Assembly (NCBI GenBank): GCA_937943605.1 | Contig: CALEAW010000088.1 | Coordinates: forward strand, 1-12,622 | Direction: 5' to 3' | DNA: 12,622 bases | From: an uncultured Sutterella sp. | GTDB lineage: Bacteria; Pseudomonadota; Gammaproteobacteria; Burkholderiales; Burkholderiaceae_F | Shown: one piece after another, positions 1 through 7,813 of the stretch | Layout: the number at the start of each line of letters is the position of its first letter | How positions within the stretch are numbered: position 1 is the stretch's first letter | Translations under genes and position numbers: made by a program | Notes under the pieces: generated by a model | The model's input: only the letters and a program-made list of their open reading frames with translations | What the model was told of the DNA's origin: nothing | Database searches by the model: none

Positions 1-1921
1 CAGTAAATACTAATTTTTTCTTTTGAAGATAACCTTGTGCAAAATTCAGGCTAGGATTAAGATGATTCGCGTCTCGATACCATTCGGCTAGATTACAAAG
101 CCCATTCGGACAAATATGCGAAGTCGTTTCCAAAACGGTAGCCCAACCAGCAGTGAGCGTTTTCACTTTGTCATTCGCTTCCTGCCACACTTCATTAGGA
201 GAAAGCGAAATAACAAATTGACTATCTTCAGTGAAAAATCTATTCACATGATGCAACGGATTGAAGTTTTCCACCGCAGGCGCCATATTTTTTGACCAGG
301 GATTATCTAACAAAACAAAGACCTGTAGATCCTTTCTCTCTTTCACTATTGAAGCCAGTTGACTCAACCCAGTCTCAATAGATTCCACAGGTTTACCACC
401 CCACATTTGACCAATCACAATGGTCTTAATACGGCTGTCCTTCGCTAACTCGTAAAAACTTGCTGAAGCTCGACGACAAATTTTCTCTTTATAGCCATTC
501 TTGACAGGCGCTAGTATCAAGCACCCACCATTAGTCACAAAGCCAACAGAGACCCCTTTCTCCTTACCCAGTTTTTGAGCTCTTAAGTAATACTGCTCTA
601 CGTGCGAATCGCCAGCAAAAAGAATCGTAGGGAATTCTTTAGGTGTTTGTGTACGTATCTTCCATGGCCCGTACGGTATCGTCGGTGCTTTATGATAAAA
701 GCGCCAGTCGCCTTCGTATTTAAATACTTGCGCATTGGCCTGATACCCAAAAGTACGATCAGGTAAGCCATTAAAACGACTCACTAATACTCCTGCTAAT
801 ACTGCAAACGTTAGCAGACCCAAACAAACCACTTCTGTTTTAACCTTCCCGATCTTCACGGAACGACGAACAGGATTTTCAACGCCAACATAGATAAGAG
901 CTGAAACCACCACGCTTAAAACCAAGATAGCAATTTTCCATACATCAGATGCTGCTGGGTAGCAAATGAACAGGAAAGCTAAGAAGGGCCAATGCCACAA
1001 ATAGAGCGAGTAGCTGATCAACCCGACAAAAGTCATCGGGCGGAAGCACAGCAAATAGCGATTGATGAGTGCATCAGGATAAGCCGCAATAAGAGCAACG
1101 GCACCTAACACAGGCAACAGAGTGAAGCCGCCCGGATGTACAGTCGACGAATCGGCCATCATCATCGGAATAGCAATCATGCCAAATCCGACCACAGACA
1201 AACCATGACGTATGTTGAGAGGGATCTGCGTAGGCTTAAAGCCATAAAGCTTTTCCGCCATAGCTAGCGTAATCCCAAACCCGATTTCCCAGAAGCGCGT
1301 TAAAGGGAAATAGAAGTTAAAGTCTCGACCTTGACCAGAAGCGAAACAAAAGATCAAAGAACTGATCACAATGGTTACGGTCACAAGGGACAGGAGTTTG
1401 ACTGATCGCCACTTTTTGAAGAGGACCGCACAGATAATGGGAAAGACGATGTAGAACTGTTCTTCAATCGCCAAACTCCATAAGTGTAGCAAAGGTTGAT
1501 GAAGCGCATCGGTCGTGAAATAGCCAACGTCCTTCAAGAGTCGGAAGTTTTGAATGAATAACCCGCTGGCATAAACGTGCTTGCCAAGCGCCTTATATTC
1601 GGTAGCTGTTAAATAAAACAAGCCGAACAGCAACACAAATGCAAACAGCAGGCTTAAGTTTGGCAAAATACGCTTAATGCGTTTGACATAAAAGTCTTTG
1701 TAGGAAAAACTTTGGTTAAGTAGCCCTTTGAAAATGATTCCGGAGATGAGATACCCTGAAATTACGAAAAAGATATCAACCCCGTAATACCCCCCCGGTA
1801 TCACACTCGGGAAAGCGTGATATAAAACAACTGGGATTACCGCCAAAGCACGCAAACCCGTGATGTCATTACGCCAAATCGCATTTGAACTTTGATCAAG
1901 ATTACCCAAGTGTGCTGTCAT
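1..1921 (-). CDS. OafA/YrhL-type membrane acyltransferase with SGNH domain (3' end cut by window)
   Basis: An open frame of 640 codons runs from the ATG at 1921 to the window edge; I checked it codon by codon and found no stop. The N-terminal half is an acyltransferase-3 integral membrane domain. R24 and H35 form the R-x10-H signature (GLRALAVIPVVLYH), followed by GVDIFFVISGYLISG and later SYSLYLWHWP, all family hallmarks. The C-terminal part is an SGNH hydrolase-like domain with GDSH at residues 437-440 and a D617-x-x-H620 pair (YRDANHLN). Proteins of this layout move acetyl or other acyl groups across the inner membrane onto lipopolysaccharide O-antigen, peptidoglycan or exopolysaccharide; the substrate here is unknown. 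Because the catalytic Asp/His are present, probably only a short C-terminal tail is missing. No clear Shine-Dalgarno precedes the ATG. The gene looks more A/T-rich than its neighbours, common for surface-polysaccharide genes and compatible with transfer. Confidence 0.93.
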   Translation of the reverse strand, partial: MTAHLGNLDQSSNAIWRNDITGLRALAVIPVVLYHAFPSVIPGGYYGVDIFFVISGYLISGIIFKGLLNQSFSYKDFYVKRIKRILPNLSLLFAFVLLFGLFYLTATEYKALGKHVYASGLFIQNFRLLKDVGYFTTDALHQPLLHLWSLAIEEQFYIVFPIICAVLFKKWRSVKLLSLVTVTIVISSLIFCFASGQGRDFNFYFPLTRFWEIGFGITLAMAEKLYGFKPTQIPLNIRHGLSVVGFGMIAIPMMMADSSTVHPGGFTLLPVLGAVALIAAYPDALINRYLLCFRPMTFVGLISYSLYLWHWPFLAFLFICYPAASDVWKIAILVLSVVVSALIYVGVENPVRRSVKIGKVKTEVVCLGLLTFAVLAGVLVSRFNGLPDRTFGYQANAQVFKYEGDWRFYHKAPTIPYGPWKIRTQTPKEFPTILFAGDSHVEQYYLRAQKLGKEKGVSVGFVTNGGCLILAPVKNGYKEKICRRASASFYELAKDSRIKTIVIGQMWGGKPVESIETGLSQLASIVKERKDLQVFVLLDNPWSKNMAPAVENFNPLHHVNRFFTEDSQFVISLSPNEVWQEANDKVKTLTAGWATVLETTSHICPNGLCNLAEWYRDANHLNPSLNFAQGYLQKKKLVFT

Positions 1922-2084
1922 TGTTGTTTAGTATCGAATGAGGGAAAAATAGTGCAGATCACTACAAGACAAAAAAGGCGATTACTTTAACACACAGCCG
2001 CGATATCGACAATGTATCTTCGGCTAGATTTTGACCGAATCGTCAAGACTTCACGGATGTATTTCACCGTCTCCAAATAAAGCA

Positions 2085-2112
2085 AAGGAGACCTCCTTTC
2101 GAAAGTCTCCTT
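2085..2112 (-). terminator. probable terminator downstream of cysE
   Basis: Eight-base arms AAGGAGAC (2085-2092) and GTCTCCTT (2105-2112) enclose a 12-base loop containing the palindrome TTTCGAAA. The hairpin lies 25 bases past the cysE stop codon. Read on the minus strand it is followed by TGCTTTATTT, a moderate U-rich tail. It would separate cysE from the acyltransferase gene further along the same strand. Confidence 0.6.
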
Positions 2113-2136
2113 ATTGATTAAACTTGCCTAGTGACA

Positions 2137-2904
2137 TTACTCTTGCGGCTTTTTACGCTGACGATGGTGACGTGCTCGACGTGTCGACACCCCAACCGCC
2201 GCAGAGTTCATTTTGGGTAATTCTTCAATCCCCTGGCCACCTAAAGCAACCACCTGTTCATTGAGCTTTTCAATGACAGCGTTTTGTTCACGTGTGACGC
2301 GTACCAATTCTTTAATGGCAACGGAGTACGGGTCAACGTCCGTCTTTTCAACCGCATAAGCTTCAAACTTTGTGGCTTCTTCGGGCTTCGGTTCACCCGC
2401 CTGACGACCAGGCACACCGACAATCGTTGCCCCAGCAGGCACAGGCTTCACCACAACGGCGTTAGACCCAATACGAGCCCCTTCGCCGACGGTAAACGCC
2501 CCTAACACCTTTGCACCAGCCCCCACAATGACATTAGGCTCTAACGTCGGATGGCGCTTTGTACCTTCAGCCAAACTTGTCCCCCCTAAAGTCACGCCAT
2601 GGTAGAGCGTACAATCGTCACCCACTTCTGCGGTTTCACCAATGACAACGCCCATACCGTGGTCAATAAAAACACGACGACCGATCTTAGCGCCTGGGTG
2701 GATTTCAATCCCGGTTAAAAAGCGACCGGCGTGAGAGAGAATACGTGCAGCCGTCAACCAGCCTTGAATCCAACACCAACGAGACACACGGTGAATCATG
2801 ACCGCATGGAAACCGGGATATGCAAAAATCACCTCCCATCGCGAGTGCGCAGCAGGGTCCTTTTGCATGATCGTGGCAATTAATTCTCGTGCGTATTGGA
2901 ACAT
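2137..2904 (-). CDS. cysE: serine O-acetyltransferase (short, EpsC-type)
   Basis: Transfers acetyl from acetyl-CoA to L-serine, giving O-acetylserine, the first committed step of cysteine synthesis in the cytoplasm. The 255-residue product has a short helical N-terminus (to about residue 60) and a left-handed beta-helix of hexapeptide repeats over about 65-165 (IEIHPGAKIG, VVIGETAEVG, VIVGAGAKVLG). D81-H82 matches the catalytic Asp-His of CysE, and H118 in KRHP is the second conserved histidine. The long N-terminal helical domain of E. coli CysE is absent. Instead there is a C-terminal tail of about 85 residues ending in a very basic stretch (RRARHHRQRKK). Cysteine feedback inhibition is typical of the family but cannot be read from sequence. 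No good Shine-Dalgarno is visible before the ATG. A hairpin terminator follows the gene. In related Burkholderiales trmJ and cysE are commonly adjacent; here the ABC cassette lies between them. Confidence 0.95.
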   Translation of the reverse strand: MFQYARELIATIMQKDPAAHSRWEVIFAYPGFHAVMIHRVSRWCWIQGWLTAARILSHAGRFLTGIEIHPGAKIGRRVFIDHGMGVVIGETAEVGDDCTLYHGVTLGGTSLAEGTKRHPTLEPNVIVGAGAKVLGAFTVGEGARIGSNAVVVKPVPAGATIVGVPGRQAGEPKPEEATKFEAYAVEKTDVDPYSVAIKELVRVTREQNAVIEKLNEQVVALGGQGIEELPKMNSAAVGVSTRRARHHRQRKKPQE

Positions 2905-3215
2905 AAAAAATCTCGTTTGAAATCAGAAAGCAAAATGAGGATTGAATAGGTGAAAGTGTATTTTGGCAGAAACGACAGAAATATTCACTCACCTTTTGGT
3001 GTAGTCATGCCCCTTTAGAGGAACTTCTCTTCATTTACACTTTCGCGTTCACGTGTTTTTACCTACAATTCCTAGATTACTTCCGCACTTATTCATCGAA
3101 AAGTCTAGAACCCTATTGTGATTAGTTCCCTTATGCCCTTTTTGTTTGTTCTGACTCACCCTCAGTCTGGTGTAGCTCAGTTATCGTCCAGACTTTTCTG
3201 GTTTGGAGAAGCACG
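2905..3215. other. 311-base noncoding gap between divergent cysE and the ABC operon
   Basis: No coding frame here is convincing. The gap must hold the start signals of both flanking transcripts, but I found no hexamer pair close enough to consensus to call a promoter on either strand. It contains a 9-base inverted repeat with widely separated arms, GAAAGTGTA (2952-2960) and TACACTTTC (3036-3044). It also holds an imperfect palindrome AGAGGAACTTCTCT (about 3017-3030) and a set of competing hairpins next to the ABC start, listed separately. Confidence 0.6.
3164..3208 (+). promoter_or_regulatory. competing leader hairpins and ribosome binding site of the first ABC gene
   Basis: AGTCTGG (3164-3170) can pair with CCAGACT (3188-3194) across a 17-base loop. 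The same CCAGA can instead pair with TCTGG (3197-3201) across a 4-base loop. The two folds exclude each other. The second hairpin ends only three bases before the Shine-Dalgarno GGAG (3205-3208), which has a 7-base spacing to the ATG at 3216. The pairing is seen directly; any control of translation is inference. Confidence 0.4.
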
Positions 3216-5000
3216 ATGACTTCTCCCATTGATTTTTTAAAGTCTCGCATTTCGCCTAGCATGCGCCGACTAGTGGGCTATCTGCCCGCTTACCGTTGGA
3301 AGATTGCTTTGGCCATTTTCTTTATGGTGGCCGCAGGTTCTGCTTCGGGCTTGATCGCCACACTTTTAGGTAAGCTCACTGACCTTGGGTTCTATGAACA
3401 AGACCCATGGATCATCTTTGCTGCGCCCATTGGTCTCATACTGATTTCGATCCTTCATGGCGGCAGTATGTTTATGAGCAACTACCTGTTAGGCAACGTG
3501 AGTCAATCTGTGATGGCTACCTTACGTTCACAGATTTACCATAAGCTCATTCGTTGGCCGACACCGACCTATCAAGCTAATAATTCTGGCGCAATTGCTT
3601 CTAAGTTCGTTTTTGAGGCCAACGTAGCCCTATCAAACGCCAGTAAATCCATCATTATTTTGGTGCGAGATAGCTTTCAAGTCCTCTCACTGACGGTTGT
3701 CCTGCTATGGCACAACTGGATGCTTGCCTTGGTCAGTCTCATCATTGGTCCCATGGTGGCTTATTTGTTGCGATATATCTCCAACAAGATGCGAACAGTC
3801 ATGAGTTCTTGCCAAGCCTCTTTTGGCACGATTTTGGGTAACGTACGCGAAACCTATGACGGCCATCGACTCGTCAAAATCTCAAACGCTTATGAATTTG
3901 AGACAACGCGATTCGAAAAAACAAACAACGCCCTCAAAAACATGATGATTGAGATGACGAAAGTCACCTCATTAGGCACCCCAGTCACGCAATTCATCTT
4001 TATGGTGGGTGTAGCCATTGTGTTGGGTTTTGCTATGTACCAATCGCATATCGGCATTTTGACATTGGGAGACTTCGTGACCTTCTTGGCTGCGCTTCTT
4101 TTGTTGATGCCACCATTAAAAAATCTCGCTGGTGTGAATGCAGGCTTCGTCATGATGGATACTGCCTCAAAAAGTATTTTTGCTTCTATTGATGAAAAAG
4201 AAGAATCGGATACTGGTACAGAAGTCCTCGAACACTGCCGTGGCGATGTCATTTTTGATCATGTTTCGCTCCGTTATCCCAAGACCAAAAAGGACGCTGT
4301 TCACGACGTGACGCTCCACGCCAAACCAGGCGACGTGATCGCCTTTGTGGGTCTTTCTGGCGCAGGTAAAAGCTCGATCGTTCAGATGATTCCTCGCTTT
4401 TGGAATCCGACCCAAGGCAAGATCTTGCTCGATGGCCATGATATTACGTCCTTGACCCTTGAATCATTACGCCGTCATATTGCAGTTGTCACGCAAGACG
4501 TGATCCTCTTTGATGGTACGATTCGAGACAACATCATCTATGGCACACCGGATGCAACGGATGCTGAGATTTCGCGCGCCATTGAAGCCGCCGCATTGAC
4601 GGACTTTATTGCGTCCCTACCGCAAGGATTAGACACACCAGTGGGTGAAGCAGGCGGCCGTTTATCAGGTGGCCAAAAGCAGCGCATTTCGATTGCTCGC
4701 GCATTACTCAAAAATGCACCCATCTTGATTTTGGACGAAGCAACTAGCGCCCTTGATAGTGAAAGCGAAGCCAAGATCAAGGATGCCCTCACACGCTTAA
4801 TGGCAGGCCGCACCACGTTTATCGTGGCGCATCGTCTATCGACCATCGAAAATGCCACCACGATTGTGGCCATGGCTGATGGCAAAGTTCAAGAAATGGG
4901 CACACGTGAAGATCTCTTAGCAAAGCCTGGTCTTTATGCAGAACTCGTCCGTCTTCAAGCCATCCATAGTCACGACAACCAACCGAAGGAGGCACAATGA
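3216..5000 (+). CDS. MsbA-like ABC half-transporter, first of a coupled pair
   Basis: A 594-residue exporter half with the membrane domain first and the ATPase second. Six hydrophobic segments lie at about 30-51, 65-85, 143-165, 168-187, 255-275 and 282-305. The nucleotide-binding domain carries Walker A GLSGAGKSS (379-387, K385), a Q-loop in VTQDVILFDGTI, signature LSGGQ (483-487), Walker B ILILD ending at D507 with catalytic E508, D-loop SALD and switch H539. All ATPase residues are canonical. Along its whole length it resembles MsbA, the inner-membrane flippase for lipid A-core (582 residues in E. coli). Lipid or glycolipid export is therefore the best guess, but peptide or drug export cannot be excluded. 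Its stop overlaps the start of the next gene (ATGA), and the two proteins are clearly paralogous, so a heterodimer is plausible. The start is supported by GGAG 7 bases upstream. Confidence 0.9.
   Translation: MTSPIDFLKSRISPSMRRLVGYLPAYRWKIALAIFFMVAAGSASGLIATLLGKLTDLGFYEQDPWIIFAAPIGLILISILHGGSMFMSNYLLGNVSQSVMATLRSQIYHKLIRWPTPTYQANNSGAIASKFVFEANVALSNASKSIIILVRDSFQVLSLTVVLLWHNWMLALVSLIIGPMVAYLLRYISNKMRTVMSSCQASFGTILGNVRETYDGHRLVKISNAYEFETTRFEKTNNALKNMMIEMTKVTSLGTPVTQFIFMVGVAIVLGFAMYQSHIGILTLGDFVTFLAALLLLMPPLKNLAGVNAGFVMMDTASKSIFASIDEKEESDTGTEVLEHCRGDVIFDHVSLRYPKTKKDAVHDVTLHAKPGDVIAFVGLSGAGKSSIVQMIPRFWNPTQGKILLDGHDITSLTLESLRRHIAVVTQDVILFDGTIRDNIIYGTPDATDAEISRAIEAAALTDFIASLPQGLDTPVGEAGGRLSGGQKQRISIARALLKNAPILILDEATSALDSESEAKIKDALTRLMAGRTTFIVAHRLSTIENATTIVAMADGKVQEMGTREDLLAKPGLYAELVRLQAIHSHDNQPKEAQ
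4986..4992 (+). promoter_or_regulatory. strong Shine-Dalgarno for the second ABC gene
   Basis: AAGGAGG lies inside the last codons of the first ABC gene, 4 bases before the ATG at 4997. Together with the ATGA stop/start overlap this indicates translational coupling, which would keep the two subunits at matched levels. Confidence 0.8.
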
Positions 5001-6745
5001 TCTTCCGTCATATTGATGCCGATCTTCGGCGACTGTACCGTCACTTTTTGCCACACAAGTGGAAGTTGTTGATTGCTTGCGTCTTTTTGCTTTGTTCTGC
5101 CAGTATGTCGTCCATTACGGCAACCCTGCTAGGCAAAATTACAGACGCAGGCTTTTATAACCAAGAAGAATGGGTAATTTACGGCGCACCCTTAGCTTTG
5201 ATCGGTGTGACCTTAGGTTTTGCGATCAGTACGGTGATGAGTACCTACATGATGGCGCAGGTGAGTCAAGCTGTGCTTGTCACGTTACGTACCCAAATGT
5301 TTGAACGCATCCTTCATTGGCCTGAAAAAGAATATCAAGCCAATACGTCGGGTCGTATTTGCTCCAAATTTGTGAATGAAGCGACCATGGCCTTGTCGGG
5401 GGCTGTGCAGTCCTTCGTGGTGTTAGTCCGTGACTCCGTGCAAGTCTTGGCCCTTCTTGGCGTGCTCTTCTGGCACGACTGGAAACTCACGTTAGTCACG
5501 TTTGTGATTATCCCGGGACTCGCCTTGACGCTACGCACCATCTCTCGACGCGTCCGTCGTATCGTCGCAGAAAGCCAAGAAACGCTCGGTAGTATGCTCT
5601 CTCGCGTTCAAGAGTCGTATGAAGCTGAACGCCTCATCAAAGTCAGTAATACCTATGACTTTGAAGAAAAGCGCTTTGCTTCGGTCAACATGAACATTCG
5701 ACGCTTGTCGTTGAAGCTTATCAAGATGCAAAGTATCACCACACCAATTACGCAATTGCTCACCATGGTGGCAATTGCTTGCGTGGTTGGCGTGGCACTA
5801 TTTCAAGCCCAAAAAGGCTTATTAACGATTGGTGAATTCATCACATTCTTGTCAGCCCTTTTGTTGATCAAGGCACCGATTCAGCATCTCTCGGGACTCA
5901 ACGGTACGTTTGCGAGCATTTCGGTTGCTGCCAAGAGCATCTTTGATACGCTCGACGCTGAAGTCGAACGTAATGAAGGCAAAACCGTGCTTGAGAATGT
6001 CAAAGGCAACCTTGCATTTGAACATGTTGGCTTACGCTACCCCGATCAACCGAACGACGCTCTCACCGACATCAATCTCACGATCAAAGCTGGCGAACAT
6101 TTAGCGATCGTAGGTCCGTCAGGTTCAGGCAAAACGTCGCTCGTCAACCTTTTGCCGCGTTTCTTGGAACTCACGTCAGGTCGAATCACATTGGATGGCG
6201 TAGACATTCGCGAGCTCACTTTAGAAAACCTTCGTCAACAGATTTCTTTTGTGACGCAGGACGTGGTGCTCTTTGATGACACGATTCGTCATAACTTGAC
6301 CTACGGTCTTAAAGACGTCTCGGACGAAGCGATCGAAGAAGCCGTCAAGCACGCTGCGTTGACAGACTTCATTGCAAGTCTCCCCAATGGGTTAGACACC
6401 AAAGTAGGCGAAGGCGGTGGACTACTCTCAGGTGGTCAAAAGCAACGTCTTTCGATTGCACGTGCCTTTTTAAAGAACGCGCCGATTTTGATTCTTGACG
6501 AAGCGACGAGTGCTTTAGACAGTAAGACCGAAAAAGCCATTACTGAGTCGCTCGAGAAGCTTTGCCAAAACCGCACGTGCTTGACGGTTGCCCATCGTTT
6601 CTCAACCATTGAAAATGTGGATACGATCGCTGTCCTTGTTCAAGGGAAACTCGTTGAACATGGCACACATCAAGCACTCATCGAAAAAGACGGCGTTTAT
6701 GCGCGTCTCTCTCGACTGCAAGCACAACCCGCGATTGCGCCGTAA
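4997..6745 (+). CDS. MsbA-like ABC half-transporter, second of a coupled pair
   Basis: A 582-residue exporter half, exactly the length of E. coli MsbA and by eye the closer of the two to it: the linker NEGKTVLENVKGNLAFEHV and the ATPase domain follow MsbA closely. The six membrane segments occupy the first 300 residues or so. ATPase motifs: Walker A GPSGSGKTS (373-381, K379), Q-loop in VTQDVVLFDDTI, signature LSGGQ (477-481), Walker B with D501 and catalytic E502, D-loop SALD, switch H533. The pair shares stretches such as LLSGGQKQR/RLSGGQKQR and LKNAPILILDEATSALDS, consistent with tandem duplication. Neither subunit has the degenerate ATP site seen in many heterodimeric exporters, so each could also homodimerise. 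Likely role: ATP-driven movement of lipid A-core or another amphipathic envelope molecule. A two-way terminator follows 18 bases after the stop. Confidence 0.9.
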   Translation: MIFRHIDADLRRLYRHFLPHKWKLLIACVFLLCSASMSSITATLLGKITDAGFYNQEEWVIYGAPLALIGVTLGFAISTVMSTYMMAQVSQAVLVTLRTQMFERILHWPEKEYQANTSGRICSKFVNEATMALSGAVQSFVVLVRDSVQVLALLGVLFWHDWKLTLVTFVIIPGLALTLRTISRRVRRIVAESQETLGSMLSRVQESYEAERLIKVSNTYDFEEKRFASVNMNIRRLSLKLIKMQSITTPITQLLTMVAIACVVGVALFQAQKGLLTIGEFITFLSALLLIKAPIQHLSGLNGTFASISVAAKSIFDTLDAEVERNEGKTVLENVKGNLAFEHVGLRYPDQPNDALTDINLTIKAGEHLAIVGPSGSGKTSLVNLLPRFLELTSGRITLDGVDIRELTLENLRQQISFVTQDVVLFDDTIRHNLTYGLKDVSDEAIEEAVKHAALTDFIASLPNGLDTKVGEGGGLLSGGQKQRLSIARAFLKNAPILILDEATSALDSKTEKAITESLEKLCQNRTCLTVAHRFSTIENVDTIAVLVQGKLVEHGTHQALIEKDGVYARLSRLQAQPAIAP

Positions 6746-6763
6746 TTCACTTAACCAAAGCTC

Positions 6764-6799
6764 AACGGCCTCATTCCGAACATTCGAAATGAGGCCGTT
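6764..6799. terminator. bidirectional terminator between the ABC operon and trmJ
   Basis: A perfect 12-bp stem, AACGGCCTCATT (6764-6775) with AATGAGGCCGTT (6788-6799), encloses a 12-base loop. It lies 18 bases past the ABC stop and 32 bases past the trmJ stop, between convergent genes, so it can end both transcripts. The T tracts are short on both sides. Confidence 0.8.
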
Positions 6800-6831
6800 T
6801 AGTTGTCTATTGAGGTTTCTATCAAAAGAAA

Positions 6832-7626
6832 TTACGCCTTCTTTGAACCTGCGCGATCCCGCTTCGGACGAATAATCGCCGAACAAATACCACGCAAAAG
6901 ATCAATTTCGGTTTGCGTGAGGCCACTACGCCCAAAGAGTCGACGCGTGATCGGCATTAAGAATTTGGGATGCTCTGGGTCATGTACACCACAAACCGTC
7001 ATCGCTTCTTCCCAGTGTTTGAAAAAGCCTTCCATGGCTTCAACGCTTGCCGGTGCTTCATGTTCAAAGCGCGATTGCCAGTCATAAAGATCATTGGCAT
7101 GCCCTTCAGAGGCTAACAAAGCCATGTGCATTTCATAGGCCGTGATCTGAACGGCTTGGGCAAGATTTAAACTCGGGCTCACAGGATCGCAAGCAATCGC
7201 CGCACAACCTTGGCAAAGCATCACTTCTTCGTTGGTGAGCCCACTACGTTCCGTCCCAAAGACGAACGCAATATCCCCTTCCATGTCAGTAAGCCAAGCA
7301 ACAGACTTTTCTGACGCTGGACGCATCGATGACATAGGTGGCCCAAACTCACGATCGTACCCTGTCAACGCCCAGGCGAAGGTCACACCTTCAAGCGCCT
7401 CTGCGAGCGTTGCATGGGTTTTCGAGGCTTCTAAAACATCCACAGAACTCGTCGCATAAGCAATTGCCTCTTCGTCCGTTCGGTAATCTGCTTCACGAGG
7501 ATTGACAACACGAAGATCGCGAAAGCCCATGGTTTTAATCGCACGCGCAGCCGATCCAATATTGCCTGGATGCGACGGTTCACAAAGGACAAATCGAACA
7601 CGAGACGCGAGCTGAGGAATATTCAT
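6832..7626 (-). CDS. trmJ: tRNA (cytidine/uridine-2'-O-)-methyltransferase TrmJ
   Basis: A cytoplasmic SPOUT-family enzyme that methylates the 2'-OH of nucleotide 32 in the anticodon loop using S-adenosylmethionine. The 264-residue product has the N-terminal substrate segment EPSHPGNIGSAARAIKTMGF (16-35, conserved N22 and R28) and the knot motifs FGTERSGLTNEE (123-134) and SLNLAQAVQ (152-160). The C-terminal helical region ends LLRGICSAI plus a basic tail, matching E. coli TrmJ in order and length. ATG at 7626 begins immediately before the conserved core; GGGTGAGA about 10 bases upstream may serve as ribosome binding site. It is divergent from suhB and convergent with the ABC pair. Annotations often call this family RNA methyltransferase TrmH group 1; the EPSHPGNIG and C-terminal signatures favour TrmJ. 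Confidence 0.92.
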   Translation of the reverse strand: MNIPQLASRVRFVLCEPSHPGNIGSAARAIKTMGFRDLRVVNPREADYRTDEEAIAYATSSVDVLEASKTHATLAEALEGVTFAWALTGYDREFGPPMSSMRPASEKSVAWLTDMEGDIAFVFGTERSGLTNEEVMLCQGCAAIACDPVSPSLNLAQAVQITAYEMHMALLASEGHANDLYDWQSRFEHEAPASVEAMEGFFKHWEEAMTVCGVHDPEHPKFLMPITRRLFGRSGLTQTEIDLLRGICSAIIRPKRDRAGSKKA

Positions 7627-7813
7627 GACTAAAAAATCTCACCCAAAAGAAATCAAAGAGAGTCTGCATTGTAACGAAAACCTCAGAAACCTTGCCTTGA
7701 AGCCTGTCGGTAAGCGGCTGATCAGCTAAAATAAGCGTTTACACTCATTCAGGTTGAGCATTGGTTCCCTGATTGACCGTTGTTTTGTTTACTACTCAAT
7801 ATATTCCGTCAAT
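7627..7813. promoter_or_regulatory. divergent control region between trmJ and suhB
   Basis: For trmJ, TACAAT on the minus strand (7668-7673) is a good -10 match 42 bases before the ATG, but no convincing -35 accompanies it. For suhB, TAAAAT (7727-7732) is a possible -10, again without a good -35. Directly before it lies a perfect 10-bp palindrome GCTGATCAGC (7717-7726), bracketed by two copies of TAAGCG (7711-7716 and 7732-7737), a plausible operator. No terminator is seen. Confidence 0.35.

Noticed and set aside
2705..2992. 95-residue minus-strand frame overlapping the cysE 5' end
   Set aside because: It is an out-of-frame shadow of cysE with no family features.
3173..3182. TAGCTCAGTT, identical to a tRNA D-arm, also present at 11493-11502
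   Set aside because: Neither copy is followed by a D-stem partner, anticodon arm or T-arm, so there is no tRNA; a chance ten-base match is the simplest explanation.
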